A stretch of DNA of 64,000 bases from Deinococcus taeanensis (GCF_020229735.1 NZ_CP083455.1:1205001-1269000); one strand, 5' to 3'; shown: positions 9,599 to 20,926, numbered from the stretch's first letter. Translations and numbers: made by a program. Notes: a model not told the origin generated them from the sequence alone.

Positions 9599-10513
9599 AT
9601 GATCGGGCGCGTGTTGCCGCCGGTGCCGATCCTGACCGCCCCCACTGCCGCTGGTAAATCCGCGCTCGCCACGCGTCTCGCGCAGGGCAGGCCGGTCGAG
9701 ATCATCAGCGCCGACGCCTTTACCGTCTACCGGGGACTGGACATCGGGACCGCCAAACCCACCCCCGACGAGCAGGCCCGGGTGCTTCACCACCTTGTGG
9801 ACGTCGCCGACGTTCATGAGCCGTTCGACGTGGCCCGCTTCGTCACGCTGGCCGAAGCAGCCATCGACGAGATCCGCGCCCGCGGCCGCCAGCCCCTGGT
9901 GGTGGGCGGCACCGGCTTCTACCTCACGGGTCTGACGCAGGGCCTGCCGCTGACACCGCCCTCCGATCCGCGCACCCGCGCCGAGGTTGAAGCTGAACTG
10001 GCCGAACGCGGCCTCGACGCCCTGCTCGCAGACATCGCGGCCCGAAATCCCGCCGAGGCGGCCCGCATGGAACGCAACCCCCGCCGCGTGGTGCGCGCCA
10101 CAGAGGTGTACCGCCGCACCGGCCGTTACCCCGGTGATTACGGCCGCCGCCCCCCCGCACACACGTACCACGTGACCGCCTTCACGCTGCCGCAGGCCGA
10201 GCTGGAGGCGCGGGCCGCACAGCGCATCCAGGCCATGTTCGGGCGTGGCTGGGCGCACGAGGCCGCGTGGCTTGCCGCACAGGTGGACCCCGGGACGCAG
10301 CCGCGCCCCACCGTGTGGCAGGCCCTGGGCTACCGCGAGGCCCTGGCTGTGGCGCTCGGCACCCTCAGCCCCCAGGACGCCGCCACGCAGGTGACCCTGG
10401 CCACCCGCCAGTACGCCCGGCGGCAGCAGACGTTCATCCGTACGCAGCTGCGCGCACCGCTGTTAAGCGCACATGAAGCCGGGTTGCACCTGACCCGCCT
10501 GCTGCCCGTTTAG
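9599..10513 (+). CDS. miaA: tRNA dimethylallyltransferase
   Basis: Protein of 304 aa that transfers the isopentenyl group from dimethylallyl diphosphate to N6 of A37 in tRNAs reading UNN codons. The P-loop APTAAGKSALA lies at about residues 13-23 (usual GPTASGKT, here A-P-T-A-A-G-K-S). Other motifs are ISADAFTVYRGLDIGTAKP, HHLVDV and VVGGTGFY. The canonical DSxQ(V/I)Y is changed to DAFTVY, a Ser/Gln substitution worth noting. The ATG at 9599 gives the expected N-terminus; a GTG at 9611 is the alternative. Divergent from hsp20. Confidence 0.93.
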   Translation: MIGRVLPPVPILTAPTAAGKSALATRLAQGRPVEIISADAFTVYRGLDIGTAKPTPDEQARVLHHLVDVADVHEPFDVARFVTLAEAAIDEIRARGRQPLVVGGTGFYLTGLTQGLPLTPPSDPRTRAEVEAELAERGLDALLADIAARNPAEAARMERNPRRVVRATEVYRRTGRYPGDYGRRPPAHTYHVTAFTLPQAELEARAAQRIQAMFGRGWAHEAAWLAAQVDPGTQPRPTVWQALGYREALAVALGTLSPQDAATQVTLATRQYARRQQTFIRTQLRAPLLSAHEAGLHLTRLLPV

Positions 10514-10679
10514 CGTGACCCCCAACTCGAACCTGTGCGCGGACCGGGCGATTCCAGCGCGGGGGCGGCCGTCGTTCAGATCGGCGCTGCCCAGTGCAAA
10601 CGGGCAGACAGTACAGTAATTGCACGCCGCAGGCCGCCCCAAGCCCCCTTCCGTACACCGGTTCACTGGAGGACAACAC

Positions 10680-11921
<1,242 letters not shown>

Positions 11922-11977
11922 CCACCCGGGGCGGCCGGATCACGGACCGCCCTGCCGCACACCAGGCACGGCCCTTG

Positions 11978-12012
11978 CCACGACCCTGATCGGGGTCGTG
12001 GTGCTGCTTTTC
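11978..12012 (+). terminator. Terminator of glgC
   Basis: A 9-bp perfect stem (CCACGACCC / GGGTCGTGG) with a 6-nt loop, followed by TGCTGCTTTT, lies 57 nt after the glgC stop. Confidence 0.7.
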
Positions 12013-12281
12013 CGCGAACGGGGAAGCGGCTCCGGACCGGCGTGCCTGGGCGCCCACCATTTACGGGCGAGAAAACAGGGGAGACTTCTGTGCCCCTCGC
12101 CCTGGCAGGCCGGATGGTCCCTCCCCCTGAGTGCCAGAACTCCGGAGGGCAGAAGGTCCCTGCAGACCCGCCGGAAGAGTGCAGGCCGGGCCACATCACC
12201 GCTTCTCTGCTGGGGAACGAGGGGCTTCTGATGCCCACCTGAGCGGCGTGACCTGCCCAGCCGTTACACTTGTGGCCGTTT
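12013..12281 (+). other. Hairpin-rich intergenic region, no gene seen
   Basis: No convincing reading frame. Several nested complementary pairs occur in order: GGGCGAG with CTCGCCC, CCCTCC with GGAGGG, and CTGCA with TGCAG. A -10-like TACACT (12265-12270) lies before the downstream transferase gene. It may be the structured 5' leader of that gene or a small RNA. Confidence 0.35.
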
Positions 12282-13423
<1,142 letters not shown>

Positions 13424-13427
<4 letters not shown>

Positions 13428-14554
13428 AAACGATCGTACTCGCCTTCGGGACGCGGCCCGAGGCCACCAAGATGGCGCCCGTCTACCAGGCCCTGCTCCG
13501 TCAGGGCGGCCTGACCCCCCTGATTCTTTCGACCGGTCAGCAGCGGCAGATGCTCGACAGTGCCCTGGCGGTGTTCGGACTGACGCCTGACCGGGACCTG
13601 AACGTCATGACGGACCGGCAGACACTCGCAGACCTCACGGCGCGGATCGTGCCGCAGGCCGGGCGGACCCTGCGCGACATGAACGCCGACATGGTGCTGG
13701 TGCACGGGGATACCAGCACCAGTTTCTGCGTGGCTCTCAGCGCCTTCTACGAAGGTATCCCGGTGGGCCACGTGGAGGCCGGGCTGCGCTCCGGGAACCT
13801 GCGCGAACCCTTCCCGGAGGAAGCAAACCGCCGCCTGACTGGCGTGCTGTCCACCCTGGACTTCGCGCCCACCGAGGGCAGCCGGGAGAACCTGCGCCGC
13901 GAAGGCAAGGCGGACGGAGGGATCTTCGTGACCGGACAGACCGCCGTGGACGCCGTGCGCGAGGTGGCGGGGCGGGTGCCCCTGCGGGCCGACTGGCAGG
14001 CCCGTGTGGCGGCCGGTCAGCCGCTGGTGACCGTCACGATGCACCGCCGTGAAAACCAGCCCATGATGCGGGACATGGCCCACGCGCTGGCCCGCGTGGC
14101 GCAGGCACATGCCGACCATCACTTTATCTACCCCGTGCACCTGTCCCCCGCGGTGCAGGAGGCCGTGCGGCCGGCGCTGGAGAGCGTAGCGAACTTCGAA
14201 CTGACAGCGCCGCTGGATTACAGCGATATGGCGCCGCTGATGGCCGCGTCGCGCCTGCTGGCCACCGACAGCGGCGGACTGCAGGAGGAAGGCGCGGCGC
14301 TGGGCGTTCCCGTCGCCGTTCTGCGGAATGTGACCGAGCGGCCGGAAGGGGTGGAGGCCGGCGTCCTGAAACTCGCCGGGAACGACCCGCTGCACCTGGA
14401 ACGTGTCCTCAACGATCTGCTGAGCAGCGAGAGCACGCTGGCGGCAATGCGGTCGGCGCGCAATCCCTACGGCGACGGCCACGCGGCCCAGCGAATCGCA
14501 CAGGCCATCGCGTGGCATTTCGGGCTGGCCGGGCGGCCGGCGCACTGGACCTGA
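13424..14554 (+). CDS. wecB: UDP-N-acetylglucosamine 2-epimerase (non-hydrolysing)
   Basis: Protein of 376 aa that interconverts UDP-GlcNAc and UDP-ManNAc for envelope polysaccharide. GT-B fold with [17 protein letters not shown] at the start, [20 protein letters not shown], the catalytic region [15 protein letters not shown] and [12 protein letters not shown] start in a GTGA overlap with the preceding transferase stop, a sign of translational coupling. Together the pair supplies ManNAc next to GlcNAc-PP-undecaprenol, as in teichoic-acid linkage units. Confidence 0.94.
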
Positions 14555-14563
14555 GCCCGCAGC

Positions 14564-14599
14564 GCGGGGGCGGCACCGGTCAGTGGGTGCCGCCCCCGC
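14564..14599. terminator. Strong hairpin between wecB and DJ-1-like gene
   Basis: A 14-bp perfect stem (GCGGGGGCGGCACC / GGTGCCGCCCCCGC) with an 8-nt loop (14578-14585) lies between convergent genes. No T tract follows on either strand, so it may act as an RNA-end stabiliser or a weak terminator for both. Confidence 0.6.
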
Positions 14600-14649
14600 C
14601 CGGTAAGCTGAACCCTTCAGGCTGCCGCGTCCTCGCGCAGAGGACCGTC

Positions 14650-15234
14650 TCAGCCCAGCAGAGGGGCAGCGCCCAGCCGCTCCGCGGCCTCCTGGGCCGC
14701 CGCCTCACCCCACACGTGCCGCGCAACATGCAACGCGGCGTGCACCGCGCCCAGGCCGCCCGGCGCGGTACACAGCAGGCCGTCGGTCACCACGGCTCCT
14801 GGCCGCACCTCGTCGGGAGTGAACCCCCACAGGGTATCGGCCAGTTCCACCGGTCCGCCCACACTTCGGCCGGCCAGCAGGCCCGCCTCGCCCGGAAGGA
14901 GGGCTCCGCTGCCGCTGGCCGCCAGGGGCAGGTGCGCGTGCGCAGCCAGGAAGGTGCGCAGCAGGGGATCCCGCGCGGCGCGCGCCGCGCCCGGCCCGCC
15001 GGGCACCAGCAGCGCCGCCGGGTCGGGCAGCGCCGCATACAGCACGTGCGGGGTACTGACCAGTCCCCCCGCGGTGACGATACTGGCGCGCGAGCGGTTG
15101 ACGGTCAGCGCGCAGCCCTCCCCGCCACACAGGCGCAGCACCGTAACCATCACGCCCAGTTCCAGTTCGCTCACTCCGGCGTACACCGGGAGGGCCACGA
15201 CCGGCCCGGGCGTCTCCTGCACCGGGGCGGTCAC
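14650..15234 (-). CDS. DJ-1/PfpI family protein lacking the nucleophilic Cys
   Basis: Protein of 194 aa with the DJ-1/PfpI (glutamine-amidotransferase-like) fold: start VVALPVYAGVSELELG, LLVPGGPGA and ALLPGEAGLLAGR. Family members usually have a nucleophile Cys in (A/V)CTGALLLAEAGLL. Here the aligned run is SGSGALLPGEAGLL, so the Cys position is Gly108. The glyoxalase, protease or isonitrile-hydratase activities of the family are therefore unlikely; a binding or regulatory role is possible. GTG start overlaps the stop of the 70-aa gene (GTGA). Last gene of a four-gene operon with a P-loop/TPR protein. Confidence 0.8.
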   Translation of the reverse strand: MTAPVQETPGPVVALPVYAGVSELELGVMVTVLRLCGGEGCALTVNRSRASIVTAGGLVSTPHVLYAALPDPAALLVPGGPGAARAARDPLLRTFLAAHAHLPLAASGSGALLPGEAGLLAGRSVGGPVELADTLWGFTPDEVRPGAVVTDGLLCTAPGGLGAVHAALHVARHVWGEAAAQEAAERLGAAPLLG

Positions 15235-15443
15235 GTGCCCAGCGGCTGCAGCACGTACGCCCGGCGTGCCAGTGGCGGCCCGACCTCACCGGTCTCCAGC
15301 AGCTGGTGCGCCGCGGCGTCGGAGAGCCGCTCGACGCGAAGCAGGTACTGCAGCGCCGTGGCCATGCCGTCGAAGCGCCGGGGGTGCGGGTCACCCTCGA
15401 CGGTCAGGTCCAGCCAGGGAACGCCCCGGGCGTCAAAGGTCAC
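15231..15443 (-). CDS. Hypothetical protein, 70 aa
   Basis: Small soluble protein with no family that I recognise. A Shine-Dalgarno GGGAGGA 5 nt before the GTG at 15443 decides the start. The longer frame from 15473 would lie inside the preceding gene. The GTG sits within the last codons of the 139-aa gene (11-nt overlap) and the stop overlaps the next gene by 4 nt, so it is tightly coupled to its neighbours. Contains a likely helix (MATALQYLLRVERLSDAAAHQLL). Confidence 0.7.
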   Translation of the reverse strand: MTFDARGVPWLDLTVEGDPHPRRFDGMATALQYLLRVERLSDAAAHQLLETGEVGPPLARRAYVLQPLGT

Positions 15444-15852
15444 GCAGGTCCTCCCAGAGCTGCCAGCCCACACCCGCAGGCGTGCCGCTCAGCAGCGGTT
15501 CCAGCATCTGGCTGGCGGCCTCGGCGTCGGCGTGAAGGGCGTCATTGTCCGGCCGTGCACCGTACACGCGCAGCACCGTGAACTGATAGAACGCCTGCGA
15601 CGCGGTTGGTTCTCCGTTCTCAAAGAATGCGAACGGCGCGGTTACGCCGTCCCAAAGCACGTGCGCGCCCTCGTTCTCCCCGGCGTCACTGCCGGCAAGG
15701 TCAAGCTCATGCGGCAGGAAGTTCTCCAGGTCAATGTCGGCCTCCTGCGGGTGCCACACGTAGCCCTGAAGGAGACGCACGGCGGCGCGACCTCCCGCCT
15801 GCGGTTCACTGGTCCTCACGGAGCACAGCATACCGGGTTCACCCCGGTTCAT
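15433..15852 (-). CDS. Hypothetical acidic protein, 139 aa
   Basis: Soluble, acidic protein with aromatic clusters (FAFFENGEP, AFYQFTVLRVYG, WQLWEDL). No recognised domain. The ATG at 15852 overlaps the stop of the P-loop/TPR gene (ATGA), favouring a coupled start. Alternatives are the ATG at 15831 and a GTG at 15819 that lies 7 nt after TATGCT, which would be an internal leaderless promoter. Second gene of the operon. Confidence 0.65.
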   Translation of the reverse strand: MNRGEPGMLCSVRTSEPQAGGRAAVRLLQGYVWHPQEADIDLENFLPHELDLAGSDAGENEGAHVLWDGVTAPFAFFENGEPTASQAFYQFTVLRVYGARPDNDALHADAEAASQMLEPLLSGTPAGVGWQLWEDLRDL

Positions 15853-18683
15853 GCAGGCTCAGCCTCGCTTAACTCGTGCACGCACAGGGCGTCTGCTGCG
15901 CGCCACACCCCGCTGTCGAGCGTCACCCCCCACGCGCGCAGGACCGCCCACGGGTCGGCGCAGCGGTCCTCCACGGCCCGGCCAGCCTCGCGCCACACCC
16001 CTGCGCGGAAAGGAGCCAGTGGCGGCTCGCGCAGCGCGTCCCGCAGCCACGTGAGCGCGACCGGGCCCTCGTGCGCCGTCAGCCGCACCTCCAGCGCCAG
16101 CAGTTGCGCCTGCAGCCCTGGATCGGCCGTCCCCTCGCCGGGCAGCCCCAGACGCCGCACCAGGGCGTACGCGCGGTTCAGGTGCCCGAGCGCCTCGGTG
16201 TCCTGACCGGCGCGCAGGTGCGCTTCGGCGAGCATGCCGCGCGCCTGCGCTTCCTCGTACGGGTGCGTGGCCAGGTCCAGCGCCCGCTGCACCTGACTCA
16301 CAGCGAGGGCCGCGTCGGGTTCAGCCAGTGCCCGGCTGAGCCGCATATCGAAATGCAGCATCGACTCCCGGTCCGCGCCGCCCGCCGGGCAGGACAGCAG
16401 GTCGTCGAGGAGCACCCGCGCCTGCCGCAGGTCCGCGTGGTCCGCAGCCGGACCGCGAAACGGCTGCATGTACGGCACGCCCAGACCGCGCGTCAGGTAC
16501 GCCAGCGCCACCCGGTACCGCGTGCGGCGCTCCCGGTACTGCGCTTCGGCCGGTCTGGATTCACTGCGGGCCAGCAACTCCAGGGCCTGCGCCGCCTGCC
16601 GCAGCGCCGCCTCCGGCTGCCCCAGAGCCAGCAGCAGCGGCACGCCTTCAGACAGCAGCCGCGCCCGGGGCACGCCGTCCACGTGACGCCGGTCATCGGC
16701 AGGCACCAGGTCCAGCGCCGTGGTCAGCACGTTCTGTCCGCGCGCCGGATCCCCCAGGCGCCGCAGGGCTGTGGCGGTGCGGGCCAGCACCCGCGCCCGC
16801 TCTTCCGGTGCGCCTCCGGCCCGCTCCAGGCGCGCTGCGGCCTCCTGAAGAGCCGGGAAAGCCAGCAGGGGGCGGCCCAGGCGCAGCAGCAGGTCTCCTT
16901 CCTGGTAGCGCGCGCGGGCCGACAGCAGGGGGCTGGCGGCCGGTACCGCCTGGAGGGCCGCCAGCGCTTCGGTCCAGCGTCCGGCGTCCTTGGCGATCAG
17001 GCCGCGCCACAGCAGGGCACGCGGCCCCCCCCGCGCCAGCCGTGGATCGCTGGCGGCGCGGGTGGCCTCCTCCAGGTCGCCGCGCCAGCGTGCCAGCGCC
17101 GCATGAACGAGCAGCGCGTCGGCCTGCGCCGCCTGCTCCCAGGGGTCAGGGCCATGCCTGCCCGTGACGTCCGGATGATTGAGCTGCGCGTGGGCGGCGT
17201 CCATGCGCCCGGCCTCCAGGCTGCTCTCGGCCAGCTTCACGCGTGCCCACGCCCGGACCGCGGCACGCGGTGATTCCATCAGCGTGAACAGGGCGTCGCG
17301 CGCGCGCGGCTCGTTGTACTCCCCGCGACCCGCGTGGTGCATCACGACCGCGCGGGCCAGCACCTCCCGCGCCTCGCCGGTCGCGGTTCGTACCTTCGGC
17401 CACAGTGCCGGCAGGTGCCGCGCTTCGTCCGGACGGTCCCTGACGAGCGCCGCCAGGGCCTCCCAGTGCCCCAGGGCCGCCAGTGCGCCCACCTGCACCT
17501 GACCGTGAGCGGTGTCCAGCGTTGAGAGGTGCCGCAGCGGACCGTGCAGGCCATCACCGCTGACGGCCCTCCAGGCGCGGCTCAGGGCCGGCGTCGCGCG
17601 CCACCCGGCGTCCGCGCTGCCCAGCAGCAGCGCCCGCGCATGGGGGGGGAGGGCAGACGCCGCCTGGCCCAGCGCCGCACTCAGCCACCCGTCCGGCCAC
17701 GTCAGCTGCCCCGGCAGCGCCTGAGCCAGCGCGGCCGTGACCTCCACCAGCCGGCGCGTTTCCGGGTCGGCCAGCAGGTCATTCACCTGCACCCCGTCGC
17801 CGGCCACGTTCGCCAGCAGGGTCAGGCGGTCAAGGTGCCGCCCGGTTTCCTTCACCAGCCGCTCTGCCTCGGCCCGGGTGACGCCCAGGCGGGTCATCAG
17901 GAACGCGCGCGCTTCGGTGGGCGTGGGAGGTTTCAGTTCGATGACCTCACCGCCCGGAGCGCCCGCCACGTCACCTTCTACGGCCAGCAGCACAGCCACG
18001 CCCGCCGGGGCGCGGCGCAGCAGTGCGTGCGCCGCCCACGTGGCTGCGTCGGTCACCGCGCCGTCTGGTAGCCGCGGTGGCCCCCCAAGCGGCTGCAGGT
18101 CCGCCGTGACCCGCACGAGCAGCGCGCCGTCCTGGGGCAGCAGCGCGCGCGCCGCGTCCAGCTGCGCCTGTGCCTGCGCCGCAAACGACGACCCGATCGG
18201 TCCGCGCGGCACAAGAACGTCCCCTGCGGCTCCAGACAGGAACACCTGCCGCACCGCGACGTCCGCGTCGCGCAGCGCCCGCTCCACGCGGGAGAGCAGC
18301 ACGGTTTTGCCGGCTCCGGCGCGACCACTCACGATCAGCCGCGGCGCCCGGCCCGCCCGGACGCCCGCCGTGAACTGCCGGAACGCCCGTTTCTTGCTGC
18401 GTCCCAGCAGTTCCAGCTCGGCGGCTGGCCGTGTGACCGGCCCATGACCCTCGTCGGGGAGGGTCCGGCCCGCCTCACGCGCCAGTTCCAGCAGCAGGCC
18501 CCGCAGGGCCGCCTTATCGGCGGCGCTTCCCACGTCCCGGTACACAATGTTGCGCACCGTGCCGGGCTTCGCGCCGCGCGCCTCCATCTGGGCTTCCAGC
18601 CAGCGCAGGCTGCCCGGCGTCACGCCGCCCCCACCCGGCGGCAGGTGGGCGCGCAGGTCAGCCAGGGCCGCTTTCCAGTTCAC
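15849..18683 (-). CDS. P-loop NTPase with long TPR-like helical repeat region
   Basis: Protein of 944 aa, no signal peptide or membrane segment. Residues about 1-110 are a helical DNA/protein-binding-like start (SLRWLEAQMEARGAKPGTVRNIVYRDV). A Walker A motif GRAGAGKT lies at about 120-127. A Walker B-like VAVLLAVEGD follows near 255; the usual second acid is shifted. The remaining about 500 residues are Ala/Leu-rich helical hairpins of TPR type (e.g. LGHLNRAYALVRRLG). This layout is that of STAND-type signalling ATPases or MalT-like regulators without an obvious output domain. GTG at 18683 is chosen; an ATG at 18713 would add 10 residues. First gene of a four-gene overlapping operon. Function unknown. 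Confidence 0.75.
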   Translation of the reverse strand: MNWKAALADLRAHLPPGGGGVTPGSLRWLEAQMEARGAKPGTVRNIVYRDVGSAADKAALRGLLLELAREAGRTLPDEGHGPVTRPAAELELLGRSKKRAFRQFTAGVRAGRAPRLIVSGRAGAGKTVLLSRVERALRDADVAVRQVFLSGAAGDVLVPRGPIGSSFAAQAQAQLDAARALLPQDGALLVRVTADLQPLGGPPRLPDGAVTDAATWAAHALLRRAPAGVAVLLAVEGDVAGAPGGEVIELKPPTPTEARAFLMTRLGVTRAEAERLVKETGRHLDRLTLLANVAGDGVQVNDLLADPETRRLVEVTAALAQALPGQLTWPDGWLSAALGQAASALPPHARALLLGSADAGWRATPALSRAWRAVSGDGLHGPLRHLSTLDTAHGQVQVGALAALGHWEALAALVRDRPDEARHLPALWPKVRTATGEAREVLARAVVMHHAGRGEYNEPRARDALFTLMESPRAAVRAWARVKLAESSLEAGRMDAAHAQLNHPDVTGRHGPDPWEQAAQADALLVHAALARWRGDLEEATRAASDPRLARGGPRALLWRGLIAKDAGRWTEALAALQAVPAASPLLSARARYQEGDLLLRLGRPLLAFPALQEAAARLERAGGAPEERARVLARTATALRRLGDPARGQNVLTTALDLVPADDRRHVDGVPRARLLSEGVPLLLALGQPEAALRQAAQALELLARSESRPAEAQYRERRTRYRVALAYLTRGLGVPYMQPFRGPAADHADLRQARVLLDDLLSCPAGGADRESMLHFDMRLSRALAEPDAALAVSQVQRALDLATHPYEEAQARGMLAEAHLRAGQDTEALGHLNRAYALVRRLGLPGEGTADPGLQAQLLALEVRLTAHEGPVALTWLRDALREPPLAPFRAGVWREAGRAVEDRCADPWAVLRAWGVTLDSGVWRAADALCVHELSEAEPA

Positions 18684-18763
18684 GTCAGCCCCGAGAGTAC
18701 CACCTGCCCGCATGATGGACCCGGTGCAGAACAACCCAGGGCCAGCGTTCCCGACGCGTTCGT

Positions 18764-18793
18764 CAGACACCTGACAGACCGGGCGTGTATACT
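18764..18793 (+). promoter_or_regulatory. Promoter of secreted TPR protein gene
   Basis: CAGACA (18764-18769) and TATACT (18788-18793) are separated by 18 nt. The leader would be about 37 nt and contains the GGAGGA ribosome-binding site. Confidence 0.6.
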
Positions 18794-18836
18794 CCGGCCC
18801 AAGACCCAAACCCGCACTGTCCCCCCGGAGGAACCC

Positions 18837-19532
18837 ATGCGTAAGACCGCTCTGACCCTTGCCCTGACCCTGGCCGCCACGGCCACCGCCCAAACCGTGC
18901 AATCCGCACACGCGCTCCTGGACCAGGGCAAATGGCAGGACGCGGCTGCCGCCGCCGCCGCCCTGAACACCAGCGAAGGCCTGGCGCTGGCCGCCGAGGC
19001 CACCACCGCCGGCGCTTCCCTGGTCCCCGACAACCAGAAAAAAGGCCTGTTTGAGAAAGCCCAGGCGTACGCCAAGCAGGCCATCGCCAAGGACCGGAAC
19101 AGCGCCGAAGCGTACTTTGAACTCGCCCGCGCCCAGGGCCGCCTCGCGCAGTTCAGCGGCATCCTCCAGAGCCTCGGTCTGGCAGGCGACATGAAGAAAA
19201 ACCTCGATACCGCCGTGAAACTGGACCCGAAAATGGCCGGCGCCTACGTGGCTCTGGGCCTGTGGCATGCCAACCTGGTCGCCAAAGGCTTTATTGCGAC
19301 CCGCGCCACCGGCGCTGATCGCAACCAGATCCTCCCCAACTTCGAGAAGGCCATCAGCATCGAACCGAACGTGGCGGTGCACCGCATCGAGTACGCCAAC
19401 GCCCTGATTCTCCAGGGCAGGAAGGCCGAAGCGGCCGCGCAGCTGGAAAAGGCGGTCAGCATCAATGCCGACACCTTCTGGGAGAAGCGTGACCAGGAGA
19501 CTGCCAAAGCCACCCTCGCCAAACTGAAGTAA
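18837..19532 (+). CDS. Exported TPR-repeat protein
   Basis: Protein of 231 aa. Signal peptide MRKTALTLALTLAATATAQ (cleavage after about residue 18), then at least four TPR-like helical hairpins: AHALLDQGKWQDAAAAAAAL, AQAYAKQAIAKDRNSAEAYFELARAQG, AVKLDPKMAGAYVALGLWHANL and EKAISIEPNVAVHRIEYANALILQGRKAEAAAQLEKA. It likely acts as a periplasmic or envelope scaffold. Start fixed by GGAGGAACCC before the ATG and a good promoter upstream. Divergent from the P-loop/TPR operon; a shared role is possible but unproven. Confidence 0.85.
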   Translation: MRKTALTLALTLAATATAQTVQSAHALLDQGKWQDAAAAAAALNTSEGLALAAEATTAGASLVPDNQKKGLFEKAQAYAKQAIAKDRNSAEAYFELARAQGRLAQFSGILQSLGLAGDMKKNLDTAVKLDPKMAGAYVALGLWHANLVAKGFIATRATGADRNQILPNFEKAISIEPNVAVHRIEYANALILQGRKAEAAAQLEKAVSINADTFWEKRDQETAKATLAKLK

Positions 19533-19544
19533 GCCCGCACCATG

Positions 19545-19577
19545 ACGGCGCGCCCCGGATCCGGGGCGCGCCGTTTC
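19545..19577 (+). terminator. Terminator of exported TPR gene
   Basis: A 30-nt perfect inverted repeat (arms of 15, centre GGATCC), ACGGCGCGCCCCGGA and its complement, then TT, starts 13 nt after the stop. Confidence 0.65.
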
Positions 19578-19681
19578 CGGTGGCTGCGCCGCCCGCCTGC
19601 CCGACTCCCAAGAAAGAACCAAGTTCATGCGCCCTGGCGCCCCACCCCGGGCAGTAGGCACGCCCGGGCCCGGCTGTCACC

Positions 19682-20887
19682 ATGAAAGCTGTGACCGACC
19701 CTCAATCCGCCCCCCTTTCAGAGGCCCCTCAGCCGCTGGCCAGCTGGCGCTCCGCCCGCACTGTTCGTGAGCTGCTTGACGCCCTCTGGCAGTCCCCCGC
19801 AGTGCGTCTCCTGGCCATGGTGGCCGTGTTCGCGCTTGTCCTGCGGGTGGTGCTGTGGATCACTGGAACACTCGCCAGCGTGCTGATCACGGTCATGGTC
19901 GCCTACGCCCTGGCCTTCCTCGTCAACCCGATCCTGTCTTGGCTGGAACGGCGCCGCGTGGGCCGCGCCGTGGGGGTGCTGCTGCTGCTGGTGCTGCTGG
20001 CGGGTCTTCTGACCATCCTGTTCACGGCCGTCAGTTCACAGCTGAGCGGCCTGATGGACGGCCTGCCGTACCTCGCGCAAAACCTGAAAGTGCTGGTGAA
20101 CAGCCTCCTCGACCGCCTGGACAGCATTCCCGGCACGACCGGCCTGAAGGCCAGCGTCACGAAGTACATTGACGAACAGACCACCGGCATCACCACGAAC
20201 GCCGGGCCGATTATCGAGCGGCTCCTGAACTCCAGCCCGGACGTGCTCGGCACCATCTCCAGCCTGGTCGGCTGGCTCGGGCAGCTGGGCCTGATCCTGA
20301 CTCTCGCCATGTACTTCATGTTCGAGTACAACACCTTCGGCGCCAGCCTCCTGCGGCTGTTCCCGCGGCGCTGGCAGCCCACCCTGATGCAACTTGCCGA
20401 TGACGTCAGTGACAGCTTCGGCATGTACCTGCGCGGCTCGGTCCTCACGACCCTCGCCTGCTCCGCCCTGGCGACGGCTGGTCTGCTGATCCTGCACATT
20501 CCCAACGCGCTGGCGCTGGGCATCCTGAGCGGCCTGCTGAACCTCATTCCGTACCTCGGCATCCTGATCGCCTCCCTCCTGCCGATCCTGCAGGCCATTC
20601 CGCAGGGCACAGGCACCGTTCTGGAGGTCGCCGGGTTGTACTTCATCATCAACCAGCTGCTCGGGAACGTGATCGGCCCGATGATCATGGGCCGCAGCGC
20701 CCACGTGCGGCCCGCCAGCATCCTGATCGCGGTGCTGGTGGGGCTGGCCCTGGCGGGCGCCGCCGGCGCCCTCCTGGCGGTGCCCATCGCCATCCTCATG
20801 AAACGATGGACGGAACGCTACTGGCTGCGCAGCGCGTGGTACCGCGGCGCCCCCGGTCTGCCCGCGCCAGCCGCCCAGAACCGCTAA
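19682..20887 (+). CDS. AI-2E family transporter (UPF0118)
   Basis: Protein of 401 aa with the AI-2E exporter domain: about seven or eight membrane helices, a soluble central region (about 150-230) and the conserved GILSGLLNLIPYLGILIASLLP and LLGNVIGPMIMGR. Members have been reported as autoinducer-2 exporters, Na+/H+ antiporters or general permeases, so the substrate is open. The ATG at 19682 has no strong ribosome-binding site. Monocistronic, with a bidirectional terminator after it. Confidence 0.9.
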   Translation: MKAVTDPQSAPLSEAPQPLASWRSARTVRELLDALWQSPAVRLLAMVAVFALVLRVVLWITGTLASVLITVMVAYALAFLVNPILSWLERRRVGRAVGVLLLLVLLAGLLTILFTAVSSQLSGLMDGLPYLAQNLKVLVNSLLDRLDSIPGTTGLKASVTKYIDEQTTGITTNAGPIIERLLNSSPDVLGTISSLVGWLGQLGLILTLAMYFMFEYNTFGASLLRLFPRRWQPTLMQLADDVSDSFGMYLRGSVLTTLACSALATAGLLILHIPNALALGILSGLLNLIPYLGILIASLLPILQAIPQGTGTVLEVAGLYFIINQLLGNVIGPMIMGRSAHVRPASILIAVLVGLALAGAAGALLAVPIAILMKRWTERYWLRSAWYRGAPGLPAPAAQNR

Positions 20888-20926
20888 GCAGGGGAGGGCG
20901 GAAGCCGCCCGGGGCAGCCTGCACGC

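Noticed and set aside
15849..19661. 1270-residue version of the P-loop/TPR protein
   Set aside because: The extra part is antisense to the exported TPR gene and has no domain.
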